DNA of 51,187 nt. Origin: an uncultured Prevotella sp. (GTDB lineage Bacteria > Bacteroidota > Bacteroidia > Bacteroidales > Bacteroidaceae). The DNA lies in contig CABUHE010000013.1 in NCBI GenBank assembly GCA_902491375.1, positions 1-51,187 on the forward strand, written 5' to 3'. Of this stretch, positions 1 through 7,936 are shown one piece after another. The notes beneath the pieces were generated by a model. That model was not told the DNA's origin. It saw only the letters and a program-made list of their open reading frames with translations, and ran no database searches. The stretch's first letter is position 1, and the number at the start of each line of letters is the position of its first letter. The position numbers were made by a program, and so were the translations under genes.

Positions 1-273
1 TAAAAGTTTGGTCACCTTTAATTTACTAAATATCAATAATATGCACAACTTTTTATACATAAATCTTTTATCAATCTAATTCCGCCAACGGGTTATTTTA
101 TATTAAGTCCATCTCCATGTATCTCTGCAAAGATAGCGAAAGATTGGTGAAAAGGCAAACGAAAAAGAAGTTATTTGACAAAGCTATGTCAAACTTCATA
201 TAACCTTAATAGATTTACAACAGACAAGACAATAAAAATAAAGCTCTAAAACAAATATATTTGCCCTGTTTCC

Positions 274-361
274 AATATGCCCTCTTTTAGCCTGCGATTC
301 ATGCTCTTTTACAAGACAACTCATGCTCTTTTACAAGCTGATTTATGCCATATTGGAAAAC
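274..361. repeat. 22-bp periodic array A (4 units)
   Basis: Four 22-bp units start at 274, 296, 318 and 340. The two central units share the 15-base core ATGCTCTTTTACAAG at 301 and 323, exactly 22 bp apart. The outer parts form an 11-bp inverted repeat, TTTCCAATATG at 269-279 and CATATTGGAAA at 349-359. It is the most divergent member of the family in its first five positions, which lack AAAAG. It lies about 110 bp upstream of the CstA-like gene. The remaining bases 1-268 are AT-rich and I see no gene there. The array's function is unknown. Confidence 0.7.
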
Positions 362-395
362 ACATTAATCTGTCATAATTCAAGAAAAGATACTA

Positions 396-403
396 TATTT
401 TTG
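396..403 (+). promoter_or_regulatory. Putative -7 element for the cstA-like gene
   Basis: TATTTTTG matches the Bacteroidota -7 consensus TAnnTTTG and lies about 65 bp before the start codon. I see no good TTTG -33 element at the expected spacing, so support is only moderate. Confidence 0.45.
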
Positions 404-468
404 CATTATAGGATTAAAACAATTAATTTTGCGGTAGAGTAAAATGTTTAACAAAGAAAAACTAACCT

Positions 469-1917
469 ATGATTACCTTTATTTTAAGCTTAATAGCCTT
501 AGTGGCAGGATATTTTATTTACGGACGCGTAGTTGAACGCATATTCTCACCAGACAACAGGCCGACACCGGCTGTAAGCAAAGCCGACGGAGTTGACTAT
601 ATAGTTTTGCCGGGATGGAAAGTCTTTATGATTCAATTCCTCAACATCGCAGGTACTGGACCGATCTTCGGTGCGATAATGGGAGCAAAGTTCGGACCGT
701 CAGCTTATCTGTGGATTGTGCTGGGATGCATTTTCGCCGGAGCTGTCCACGACTATTTCAGTGGAATGCTATCAACACGGCATGGCGGAGCCGGACTGCC
801 TGAACTGGTCGGATGTTATCTCGGCAACAATACTAAAAAAGTCATGCTGGTGTTCTCTGTATTCATGCTGATAATGGTCGGTACAGTGTTTGTTTACAGC
901 CCGGCACTGATATTAGGTTCAATCTGTGGTGGCTCAACATCGTGGGTATACATCTGGTGTCTTATTATATTCGCATATTATTTCCTTGCCACGATGCTCC
1001 CGATTGACAAGATAATCGGAAAAATATATCCGCTTTTCGCCGTAGCAATGCTGTTCATGGCCGTTGCCCTTATGGTCGTTCTGTTTGTTAAATGGCCTCA
1101 GTTACCTGAACTTACCGACGGTCTGGCCAACATGTCACCAAAATCAGGGCCTATATTCCCGTGTCTGTTTATAACGATAGCATGCGGAGCCATCAGCGGT
1201 TTCCATGCAACTCAAAGTCCGCTTATGGCACGTTGCATGGCAAATGAGAAACAAGGACGTCCTCTTTTCTACGGTGCAATGATAACAGAAGGCGTTGTGG
1301 CTCTTATATGGGCAACTATTTCATCATATTTCTTCTACGGAGGAGCAGCTCAAGAGCTTGGCGCACCTCTCACACTACAAGCTCCAGAAGTTGTAACAAC
1401 CGTATCATCTGGTTGGCTTGGGATATTCGGCGGTGCGCTTGCGATCCTCGGTGTAGTAGCAGCCCCGATAACAAGTGGCGACACAGCTCTGCGCAGTGCC
1501 CGACTGATTATCGCTGAATTTCTTAAAATAGAACAACATACGATACGTCACAGAATGTACATCTGCATACCGCTCTTCCTTATTACATTAGGTTTCCTTT
1601 GGTTCAACATTGCTGACGAAGACGGCTTCAATGTTATATGGGGATGGTTCGGATGGGCAAACCAGACACTGGCAGTATTTACACTTTGGACTATCACTAT
1701 TTATCTTGCACGCAAATCAAAGCCTTATATAATAACATTGGTGCCGGCAATGTTCATGACCGCAGTCTGCGCGGCATTCATTCTTGTATACAACAATTCG
1801 TTCGCACTCAGCGCAGTTGCCGGCTATATCGTGGCTGTAATAGTTTTCATTCTTTCAGGACTGCTGTTCACGGTCTGGCATAAGAAATACTGTCGTAAGA
1901 GTACTTACAACGACTGA
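469..1917 (+). CDS. cstA: CstA-family carbon starvation / peptide-pyruvate type transporter (short form)
   Basis: This is a multi-pass inner-membrane protein of 482 residues. It starts with a hydrophobic helix, and the early segment GWKVFMIQFLNIAGTGPIFG is characteristic of CstA. A later SPLMARCMANE segment and a GGALAILGVVAAPITSGDTA segment also fit the family. Relatives in E. coli (CstA, BtsT) are near 700 residues and import peptides or pyruvate. This protein has the common short Bacteroidota length, so the missing C-terminal region is probably not a truncation. The gene is monocistronic, with array A upstream and a strong 18-bp hairpin after the stop. The substrate cannot be told from sequence. 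Confidence 0.88.
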   Translation: MITFILSLIALVAGYFIYGRVVERIFSPDNRPTPAVSKADGVDYIVLPGWKVFMIQFLNIAGTGPIFGAIMGAKFGPSAYLWIVLGCIFAGAVHDYFSGMLSTRHGGAGLPELVGCYLGNNTKKVMLVFSVFMLIMVGTVFVYSPALILGSICGGSTSWVYIWCLIIFAYYFLATMLPIDKIIGKIYPLFAVAMLFMAVALMVVLFVKWPQLPELTDGLANMSPKSGPIFPCLFITIACGAISGFHATQSPLMARCMANEKQGRPLFYGAMITEGVVALIWATISSYFFYGGAAQELGAPLTLQAPEVVTTVSSGWLGIFGGALAILGVVAAPITSGDTALRSARLIIAEFLKIEQHTIRHRMYICIPLFLITLGFLWFNIADEDGFNVIWGWFGWANQTLAVFTLWTITIYLARKSKPYIITLVPAMFMTAVCAAFILVYNNSFALSAVAGYIVAVIVFILSGLLFTVWHKKYCRKSTYND

Positions 1918-1965
1918 ATATTATAACTACAAACATAGACTTTTAATATTAAGTCATTATACAAA

Positions 1966-2018
1966 CTTGCAGGAGTTAACGGATTACTTAAAAAGTATAT
2001 TCCGTTAACTCCTGCAAG
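1966..2018. terminator. Bidirectional terminator between cstA and yeiH
   Basis: A perfect 18-bp inverted repeat runs from 1966-1983 to 2001-2018, with a 17-nt loop. It is flanked by a further TTAAGTCA/TGACTTAA pair (about 1949-1956 and 2024-2031). It lies between two convergent genes, so it can serve both strands. Confidence 0.85.
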
Positions 2019-2076
2019 CTTTTGACTTAATGTGTCTGACCTATATTTTTAGATAAGGATTTAATAATTTTATTGC

Positions 2077-3153
2077 TTATCCGAGTAATCCGACAACATA
2101 TTTTGTAATGAAATATCCTCCAACTACAAGCCATACATAAATCATTCCGGCAAGAAGGAACGGCTTTGCTCCAGCCTGTTTGAACTTCTGAATGCTTGTA
2201 TCTGTACCTAAAGCCGTCATCGCCATTGTGAGCAGGAACGTGTCAATATACTCAATAGCACCGTTCAAAGGAATGTCCTTGACAGTCGGTGCGTCGCAAA
2301 GATACTGCAAAAGCGAGTTTACGCAGATAATGCCTATAAAACCGAATGCGAACCAAGGTATTGTGATTTTGCTCTTTTCCTTATGTCCGTCAGGTGTAAC
2401 GGTCTTACGTCCAGCCAAAGCAAAACTCATGATTACAAGCACCGGTGCAAGCAACATTACACGAATCATTTTTGTAATTGTTGCAGTTCCGGCTATTCCA
2501 AGACTGTCAATCGGGTCCATTGCGTTACCGGCTCCAGCCACATGGGCAACCTCATGCAGCGTACTTCCTGTGTATATAGCCACAGCTGTGTCGCTTAATC
2601 CTGAAAGAATGCCGGCACGATACATTATAGGATAAAGGAACATTGAGATTGTTCCGAATATAACTACTGTCGAAACGGCAATCGCTGTCTTGTGGCTTTC
2701 GCACTTAACAACTGGCTCTGCGCCTAATACTGCCGCAGCACCGCAGATTGCGCTTCCGGTTGATGTCATAAGAGTTGTGTCACGGTCCAGCTTGAGCATA
2801 CGGCCGAACCACAATCCCAGGAATATTGTTCCGGCAACGATTATCAGGTCAACTACAATTGCAGGTAAACCAACTGCTGCCACCTGAGTCAGAGTAAGGC
2901 GGAAACCGTAAAGCACGATACCTGTACGAAGAAGTTGTTTGGTACAGAATTTAATACCAGGCACCCATGTTTCTGGCAGTTTGTTACGAAGGCTGTTAGC
3001 ATAAAGCATACCGAGAATAATTCCGATAATCAGCGGACTGAACGACAAATGCTTCATTATCGGCAGTTCCGCAAGATAAAATGCAGCGAACGAGAATAAC
3101 GCAATAAGCAAAATGCCGTGGAGGGTGTTGGCCCTGTTCCCTTTTTCAAACAT
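2077..3153 (-). CDS. YeiH-type putative sulfate exporter family protein (UPF0324)
   Basis: This 358-residue protein is built almost entirely of hydrophobic helices and matches the YeiH/UPF0324 family. Family-like segments are SPLIIGIILGMLYAN near the start, GSAICGAAAVLGAEPVV around residues 130-147, and TGSTLHEVAHVAGAGNAM around 195-213. Members are inner-membrane proteins often called putative sulfate exporters, but the substrate is not well established. A LysR-type gene lies 153 bp upstream on the same strand, a pairing also seen for yeiE-yeiH in enterobacteria, so local control is likely. A -7 element at 3265-3272 would give it its own promoter. Confidence 0.88.
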   Translation of the reverse strand: MFEKGNRANTLHGILLIALFSFAAFYLAELPIMKHLSFSPLIIGIILGMLYANSLRNKLPETWVPGIKFCTKQLLRTGIVLYGFRLTLTQVAAVGLPAIVVDLIIVAGTIFLGLWFGRMLKLDRDTTLMTSTGSAICGAAAVLGAEPVVKCESHKTAIAVSTVVIFGTISMFLYPIMYRAGILSGLSDTAVAIYTGSTLHEVAHVAGAGNAMDPIDSLGIAGTATITKMIRVMLLAPVLVIMSFALAGRKTVTPDGHKEKSKITIPWFAFGFIGIICVNSLLQYLCDAPTVKDIPLNGAIEYIDTFLLTMAMTALGTDTSIQKFKQAGAKPFLLAGMIYVWLVVGGYFITKYVVGLLG

Positions 3154-3264
3154 GATAAATTACTTTTGTTTATAATAAATATTTTGTCCTTTACTTGAAT
3201 AAGTAACGTCCTTTATCATCATAAACAGACGTACCTAATAAACAATATCATTGTTATTCGGCTG

Positions 3265-3272
3265 CAAAGTTA
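3265..3272 (-). promoter_or_regulatory. Putative -7 element for the yeiH-like gene
   Basis: On the minus strand this reads TAACTTTG, a match to TAnnTTTG, about 110 bp before the exporter start. It sits in the short LysR-yeiH gap, where the LysR protein would be expected to bind. No clear -33 element is visible. Confidence 0.45.
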
Positions 3273-3306
3273 AATAATTTTTCTTAATCTGATGTATCTT
3301 ATTTTT

Positions 3307-4215
3307 TTATACTCTATAACCTGAAGTTATTATATTGCGGCGTGTAAAGTCCTTGAACTTCTCTGCCAAAGGTGAGTCTTTACCTGCTGAAGCCACGAAA
3401 CAGAAGTGCCGGCTAAAGTTAAGTCCGGATATATCAATAACTCTGAACACTCCTCTTGCCAGCTCATCTCTGACTGAAAAGACTGAAACAATGCCTACAC
3501 TGCGGCTGTTACGCAAAAAAGCCTTTATTGCCTCTGTGCTTCCAAGACGTATGCGTATGTTCAGTTCAGAAGGTTTGATGCCATGACGCGCCAGCTCATT
3601 CTCAATAACTTCAAGTGTACCGGAGCCTTGTTCACGTATAACCAACGGCAAACGGCACAGTTCCTGGGGCGTAATCTCTTCGGGTAACGATTCATTTCCT
3701 GCCGTCTTAACTATCATAACAAGTTCGTCCTCAAGAAAAGGCTCATACTGAAGACCGGCAGAATGAGTTACTCCCTCAACCATTCCCAAGTCTATGTCAT
3801 GGTTAACAAGAGCGTTTTCAATCTCACGAGAATTACCGTTTGTCAGCGAAACTTTAATCTGGGGGAAACGTTCTGTAAACTCTGCAAGTATCTGCGGCAA
3901 AACATACTGAGCAATCGTAGTGCTCGCTCCGATACTTATATGACCGCAACTGCGCGCGTTAAGCAGGCTCATGTCATACTCCATACGGTTGTATTCGTCA
4001 AGTATCCTGCTGCAATGCTCAAGCAACAGGCGTCCGGCATCAGTCAACACGATTTTTCCGCCGGTACGGTCAAATAGCCGGACTGAGAACTGCCGTTCAA
4101 GCTCATTTATATGTTTCGTTATTGCCGGCTGACTGACAAACAGTTCTTTAGCCGCCCGCGTGAAGCTCTGATTCTTCGCTACGCTATAAAATACTTTCAG
4201 TCTGAAGTCTGACAT
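3307..4215 (-). CDS. LysR-family transcriptional regulator
   Basis: The length of 302 residues is normal for the family. The N-terminal winged helix-turn-helix covers about residues 1-60, with the typical segment SFTRAAKELFVSQPAITKHI. It is followed by the linker helix and a periplasmic-binding-protein-like effector domain from about residue 90 (SIGASTTIAQYVLPQILAEF). It resembles the CysB/CbbR/YeiE branch by general pattern, but the effector cannot be assigned. It lies just upstream of the YeiH-type exporter on the same strand and probably controls it. It may also be co-transcribed with the gene block ending at 4315, since only 99 bp separate them. Confidence 0.9.
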   Translation of the reverse strand: MSDFRLKVFYSVAKNQSFTRAAKELFVSQPAITKHINELERQFSVRLFDRTGGKIVLTDAGRLLLEHCSRILDEYNRMEYDMSLLNARSCGHISIGASTTIAQYVLPQILAEFTERFPQIKVSLTNGNSREIENALVNHDIDLGMVEGVTHSAGLQYEPFLEDELVMIVKTAGNESLPEEITPQELCRLPLVIREQGSGTLEVIENELARHGIKPSELNIRIRLGSTEAIKAFLRNSRSVGIVSVFSVRDELARGVFRVIDISGLNFSRHFCFVASAGKDSPLAEKFKDFTRRNIITSGYRV

Positions 4216-4314
4216 CTTCCCGTTTACTATCTGTTATCTCCAACAACAATTCTGATAAAAATCATCTGAACGACCTTTGAAAAAGCTGCAATCCACAATA
4301 AAAAGCCGTCAGTA

Positions 4315-4614
4315 TCAATACGCCTTAGCACAAACCGGCATCAGCATATCTTCATCAGGCCAATTCGGAAGAAACAAGAGAGGCATAGGATCGGCTCCAA
4401 TGCCGTCCCATTCTACACGCCGTACATGCTCAAAATCAGGCGCACCGAAATCAAACGAACGGCCATACAGCAAAACAGCTCCGCGGTTTTCATCTATTTT
4501 CCATAGTCCTCCGCCATAAGGACAATCCTCCCCATACGACAAAAGTTCTCTGTGCAGAAAGACGCGACCGAATCTCAGCACGCCTTCATCAGTAATAATG
4601 AATTTCTGATACAT
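4315..4614 (-). CDS. Hypothetical protein, 99 residues
   Basis: I do not recognise this protein. It is acidic and aromatic-rich, with no signal peptide or membrane helix; segments such as GEDCPYGGGLWKIDENRGAVLLYG suggest a small beta-rich fold. Its start lies 3 bp after the stop of the YjbQ-like gene, which strongly suggests translation within that operon. The coding frame stays open to a stop 99 bp before the LysR gene. The opposite strand carries overlapping open frames, which I treat as shadows. Confidence 0.65.
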   Translation of the reverse strand: MYQKFIITDEGVLRFGRVFLHRELLSYGEDCPYGGGLWKIDENRGAVLLYGRSFDFGAPDFEHVRRVEWDGIGADPMPLLFLPNWPDEDMLMPVCAKAY

Positions 4615-4617
4615 TGT

Positions 4618-5031
4618 CTACTCGTATATCGTTGCTACAATCTTACGTTCTCCGCCATGGTTACGAAACTCACACAAGTATATACCTTGCCACGTGCCCA
4701 GATTCAATCGTCCGTCGGTTATTGGAACAGTTAGACTGACACCAAAGAGCGAGCACTTTGCATGTGCTGGCATATCGTCTGCACCTTCAAGCGTATGCTC
4801 ATAGTATGGCTCATTTTCCTTAACAAGACGGTTCATGATTCTCTCCATATCACCACGCACATCGGGGTCGGCATTCTCATTTATCGTAAGAGCGCATGAA
4901 GTGTGCTGAACAAAAAGATTGAGCAATCCTGTTTCTGGCAATTTACCTGAAAGGTTATCCAAGATCTCTCTTGTTACTAAATGGCAGCCTCGACGTTTGG
5001 CTGAAAGACGGAATTCAATTTGTTGTATCAT
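4618..5031 (-). CDS. YjbQ/UPF0047 family protein (secondary thiamine-phosphate synthase-like)
   Basis: The 137-residue length is typical of YjbQ. Family signatures are LFVQHTSCALTINENADPDVRGD in the middle (with the conserved H-T-S and N-E-N-A-D-P-D-V stretches) and LNLGTWQGIYLCEFRNHGG near the C-terminus. Members are small cytoplasmic trimers. Some show weak thiamine-phosphate synthase activity when overproduced, but the true role is unclear. The start overlaps the stop of the upstream hydrolase gene by one base, so the two are translationally coupled. Confidence 0.88.
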   Translation of the reverse strand: MIQQIEFRLSAKRRGCHLVTREILDNLSGKLPETGLLNLFVQHTSCALTINENADPDVRGDMERIMNRLVKENEPYYEHTLEGADDMPAHAKCSLFGVSLTVPITDGRLNLGTWQGIYLCEFRNHGGERKIVATIYE

Positions 5032-5858
5032 TATATATTGTCTGTTTCAAGAAATCTGTTAAACGTTTTGCCATTACGTGTTACGTGCCCGAAAAACATC
5101 TTCTCAGGCCTTACCCAATAACTTTTTTCTCCATAAAGGGCCTGGTATACAACCATGCGTTCTTTTGTCTCACTATCAAAAGCAGTATGGACGAATCTAT
5201 AATGTCCGCCCTTAAAATGAATAAAATAGCGGCTACTGTCCTCACGGACATTATATGTTTGAAGCATTTTCTCTATCAGAGGAACGTACCATTTGCGTAC
5301 ATCTTCAGCAGAAGGAGTATGCCCACCGGGAAAATGGAATGACCGGGTATAATACTGAAGAAACAAAGGCTCATAATGAGCAAGTGTGTCTTGCTCGCCA
5401 AACAATCCCCAAACTTTATCTGAATAATAAGGACTGTAACAGTCAAACTGGCACCGCTGTTCCTCTGCAAACTCTTCAATAAGGTTACGGTCAATCACAA
5501 AATCCATTTTACCGTCAGCCCTCGGCGATTTATACTGATGCACTCCGATTCGCTCTTCAAGAAATTTTGTCATCTCAAGATGCGGATTTCCAAGCAGTGC
5601 CGGTATACCTACAACAGGCGCAAGTATCTGAGCGAAAAATGATCCGCAGCTGTTACCGACAAGCAAATCAGGCTTTTCTCTGTCACAAATGTCATGAATC
5701 AGACATAATGCATCAGTCGGATGGTGCGGCAGGTCAGGAGAAATGACTTCTGCTCTGCCGTCAAATTCCTTTTTTAAAGTAAGCGCAAGCTCACAACTGC
5801 CTGATGCAAAGAAACCATGCAAGAATAAAATCTTCTTCATTTTCATTATATCATTCAC
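5031..5858 (-). CDS. YqiA/YcfP-like alpha/beta hydrolase (UPF0227) with C-terminal extension
   Basis: The first 190 residues look like a small YqiA-type esterase. The chain starts with KKILFLHGFFASGSCELAL, has a nucleophile elbow GNSCGSFFAQ in place of the usual G-x-S-x-G (the serine is kept: N-S-C-G), and a late histidine in FPGGHTPS. The last 75 residues (YNVREDSSRYFIHFKGGHYR onward) resemble a DUF1653-type domain and extend the usual family length of about 190. MKKILFLHG, seven residues in, is an alternative start. The upstream 62-residue gene overlaps it by 8 bp. Confidence 0.78.
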   Translation of the reverse strand: MNDIMKMKKILFLHGFFASGSCELALTLKKEFDGRAEVISPDLPHHPTDALCLIHDICDREKPDLLVGNSCGSFFAQILAPVVGIPALLGNPHLEMTKFLEERIGVHQYKSPRADGKMDFVIDRNLIEEFAEEQRCQFDCYSPYYSDKVWGLFGEQDTLAHYEPLFLQYYTRSFHFPGGHTPSAEDVRKWYVPLIEKMLQTYNVREDSSRYFIHFKGGHYRFVHTAFDSETKERMVVYQALYGEKSYWVRPEKMFFGHVTRNGKTFNRFLETDNI

Positions 5859-6039
5859 ACATCCCAGCGATGTAACTTATCACCTGCTCTTCTGAAGGAT
5901 ATTCATCCTGAATAAAGATTATCATATCATCTAAAGCTTCACGCGACTGTCCCAGTATGCGTATTGCAGTTGTCATAAGCCCGTAACTGAAACCATTAGC
6001 CTCCATAAGCGACCACAACGCCTGTTCCTTTAACGTCAT
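5851..6039 (-). CDS. Small hypothetical protein, 62 residues
   Basis: I do not recognise this short, mostly helical, acidic protein. It has no signal peptide. It begins 6 bp after the thioredoxin stop and overlaps the following hydrolase start by 8 bp, so it is embedded in a tight operon, which is the main reason to accept it. The fold could be a small three-helix bundle (LMEANGFSYGLMTTAIRIL, then DDMIIFIQDEYPSEEQVISY). Confidence 0.68.
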   Translation of the reverse strand: MTLKEQALWSLMEANGFSYGLMTTAIRILGQSREALDDMIIFIQDEYPSEEQVISYIAGMCE

Positions 6040-6045
6040 TTCAGG

Positions 6046-6351
6046 TTACTGAATAAACGGTTTTATCACATCAAGAAGACTAGCCTCAGGCATTGCGCCA
6101 CTCTGCCGCCAAAGTATACTGCCTTTACGCATAAGCATAAGAGTAGGTACTGACCTGATTCCATACTGGGCTGCAATCATCTGACGCTTGTCTACATCAA
6201 CCTTAATAATACGAAGCCTGTCGCCAAGCGTTGCCTTCACACGTTCAAGGACAGGGTGCATCATCTTGCATGGCTGACACCATGTAGCAAAAAAATCGAC
6301 CAACACAAGCTGGTCTGATGAAATAATATCATTGAAAGTCTCCATTGTCAT
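6046..6351 (-). CDS. Thioredoxin-family protein
   Basis: This 101-residue protein has the full length of a thioredoxin. The active site is WCQPCK near residues 24-29, where most thioredoxins have WCGPCK; the second-position glutamine may change redox potential or partner choice. The cis-proline loop is present (RSVPTLMLM). There is no signal peptide, so it is cytoplasmic. It is the second gene of a leftward block starting with the YccF-like gene 46 bp upstream, followed by the 62-residue protein and the hydrolase. Confidence 0.9.
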   Translation of the reverse strand: MTMETFNDIISSDQLVLVDFFATWCQPCKMMHPVLERVKATLGDRLRIIKVDVDKRQMIAAQYGIRSVPTLMLMRKGSILWRQSGAMPEASLLDVIKPFIQ

Positions 6352-6397
6352 TAGCTTAAAATCATATAACTGACATAATAAAAAACACAGGCTCGAA

Positions 6398-6775
6398 TCA
6401 GAAATTCAAAGAGACATCTTTGCCGAACGGCGCCAATGAAAGCCTTGCCAACTTAAAATGCTGTTTAGCAAACGGTATACCGATAATGGTTATAAACAGC
6501 AGCACGCCAAACAGAATATGCATAAGCCATGCCCATAGTCCACCAAAGATAATCCACAGAATATTAAGCGGAATACGGATACAGCCTGTCGGCATGTCAG
6601 TATCGCGCACTTCAGCACCGAACGGCCACAGACAAAGCAGACCAATCTTGAATGTCTGCAAAGCGACAGGCATGCCTATTATCGTACATGCAACAACAAG
6701 ACTGCCGGTAAAATAACCAATGGCTGCCTCTAACCCACCGAAGAGCCACCACAATAAGTTGCCTATTATCCTCAT
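6398..6775 (-). CDS. YccF-domain inner-membrane protein
   Basis: The 125-residue protein has the duplicated YccF pattern: two halves, each with an aromatic-glycine helix (NLLWWLFGGLEAAIGYF and NILWIIFGGLWAWLMHI) and a following GMPVALQTFKIG or GIPFAKQHFKLA loop. Each half ends in a PFG motif (LWPFGAEV, LAPFGKDV). This family is a small integral membrane protein of unknown function. It appears to be the first gene of the thioredoxin-hydrolase-YjbQ block. Confidence 0.87.
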   Translation of the reverse strand: MRIIGNLLWWLFGGLEAAIGYFTGSLVVACTIIGMPVALQTFKIGLLCLWPFGAEVRDTDMPTGCIRIPLNILWIIFGGLWAWLMHILFGVLLFITIIGIPFAKQHFKLARLSLAPFGKDVSLNF

Positions 6776-6806
6776 TTTTATTTTCTTAAGTTTCTCATAT
6801 ATACTG

Positions 6807-6814
6807 CAAAGATA
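6807..6814 (-). promoter_or_regulatory. Putative -7 element for the yccF-trx block
   Basis: The minus strand reads TATCTTTG, a TAnnTTTG match, 32 bp before the yccF start. It would drive the leftward block down to the 99-residue gene or further. No -33 element is clear. Confidence 0.5.
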
Positions 6815-6983
6815 TACCTTTTTCTTTAATTTACAATACCGTACACATATCTTTAAGACTAATTTCAGAATTTATCATAACGTCAGTCTTTAGACAAAAC
6901 ACTTATCAAAGTGATATCAATAAAATATGCGTGTTACTTCACAAAATAGAAAATTCTGAGTAAGAAATTCCGTCTCATCAATA

Positions 6984-7071
6984 AAATAAAATCACATTTA
7001 CGTGCAAAAGAGTCTCTTTGACGTTACGTTTCGCCATATTTCACAACGTAATTGACCACCTTTTATAAAAA
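6984..7071. repeat. 22-bp periodic array B (4 units)
   Basis: Units start at 6984, 7006, 7028 and 7050. The second begins AAAAGAGTCTCTTTGACG and the fourth AATTGACCACCTTTTATA; the first and third are more degenerate but keep the spacing and the T-run position. The array sits in the long gene-free stretch 6776-7936, upstream of the yccF block and of the structured RNA. Between 7072 and 7397 I see only AT-rich sequence with no credible gene. Confidence 0.6.
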
Positions 7072-7397
7072 CAAAAACCTTTATTTCCATCGTAAAACAA
7101 GGCTATTCAACAAGATTTCAACTAAAATAAATGCACACAAAAGCATATAAGTCCGGCAAGATACTGCCATGCAGATACTTATGTTTGCACACATTTTTGA
7201 CAGTTTTTTACAGCCAACAGGCTTTAATTTCAAAAAGTTACATTCTGAGAGCATCAATGAAATACAGAAAGAAAGCAAAACGCCCAGTTGACTTACAAAA
7301 GTCTATAAATACAGAATTCACAAATTGTAGTATCATAAAATCTTGAGACAAATATCTCATCTGTTATTTTCACCTAAAATATTTTTACAGTCAAAAC

Positions 7398-7429
7398 TTT
7401 GTAACTTTCAGATAAATTCATTATTTTTG
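7398..7429 (+). promoter_or_regulatory. Strong Bacteroidota promoter for the structured RNA
   Basis: TTTG at 7398-7401 and TATTTTTG at 7422-7429 are separated by 20 bp, a near-ideal match to the Bacteroidota consensus TTTG-N19-21-TAnnTTTG. Transcription would start near 7434, about 500 bp ahead of the LRR gene. Confidence 0.75.
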
Positions 7430-7433
7430 CATT

Positions 7434-7763
7434 GTCGCATACGCTGAAGCCTGCAAAGGGCAAGCGGGTGTGGCGGACATTAATTGAAAGGCGTTTACTT
7501 TGTAACGCTTTGTGCTTGACGTCATGAAATCTGGCAGTTTCAAAATTCTCGTCAATGGGCAAAGCAACGGTAGATGCCCTATGTGGGTATGTTATACCAT
7601 GCCGCAATACATGACAGCCTGGATTGTATCCGGTTGCCATTTTGTGGATATATACATACCGGCGTGGGCTTCAGCGTTGCTCGTCTTGACGAGAAGGGCG
7701 ATGCCAGAGCCTCATGACGTGGGACGAGCGGACGAGTGCAGTTTCCACGCCTTTTTGTTTTTG
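7434..7763 (+). ncRNA. Candidate structured RNA or long leader ending in a terminator-like stem
   Basis: This GC-richer block of about 330 nt lies in AT-rich surroundings and begins right after a strong promoter. Visible hairpins are AAGGCGTT/AACGCTTT (7488-7511), GGGCA/TGCCC (about 7558-7579), GGTAT/ATACC (7586-7598) and CTCGT-CTTG-ACGAG (7680-7693). The last is enclosed by GGCGTGG (7661-7667) pairing with CCACGCC (7745-7751), followed at once by TTTTTGTTTTT. Open frames exist on both strands here, but they lack plausible protein features. It could be a stand-alone sRNA or a cis-acting leader with an attenuator for the LRR gene. I cannot match it to a named RNA family. Confidence 0.5.
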
Positions 7764-7936
7764 TTCCTTTCATCATTTATTATTCACAGCCTTAACGGGA
7801 ATAAGGGCAAAAAAACATCTCTCACTATGGAGTAAAACAATTTTACATTTTACCAACAAAACCCATGCCGTATTTCATATTTAACGGCATAGCCTTAAAC
7901 ATTAATTTTTAAGATAACCTATAATACAACAAAAAA

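Noticed and set aside
7081..7346. Overlapping short frames on both strands after array B
   Set aside because: They are low-complexity, cysteine-rich and without neighbours or family features.
7512..7835. 107-codon open frame on the plus strand and an overlapping 88-codon frame on the minus strand within the structured RNA block
   Set aside because: The composition is cysteine-, tryptophan- and methionine-rich without protein character, and both strands are open over the same hairpins, as expected for a GC-richer non-coding block. Not excluded absolutely.
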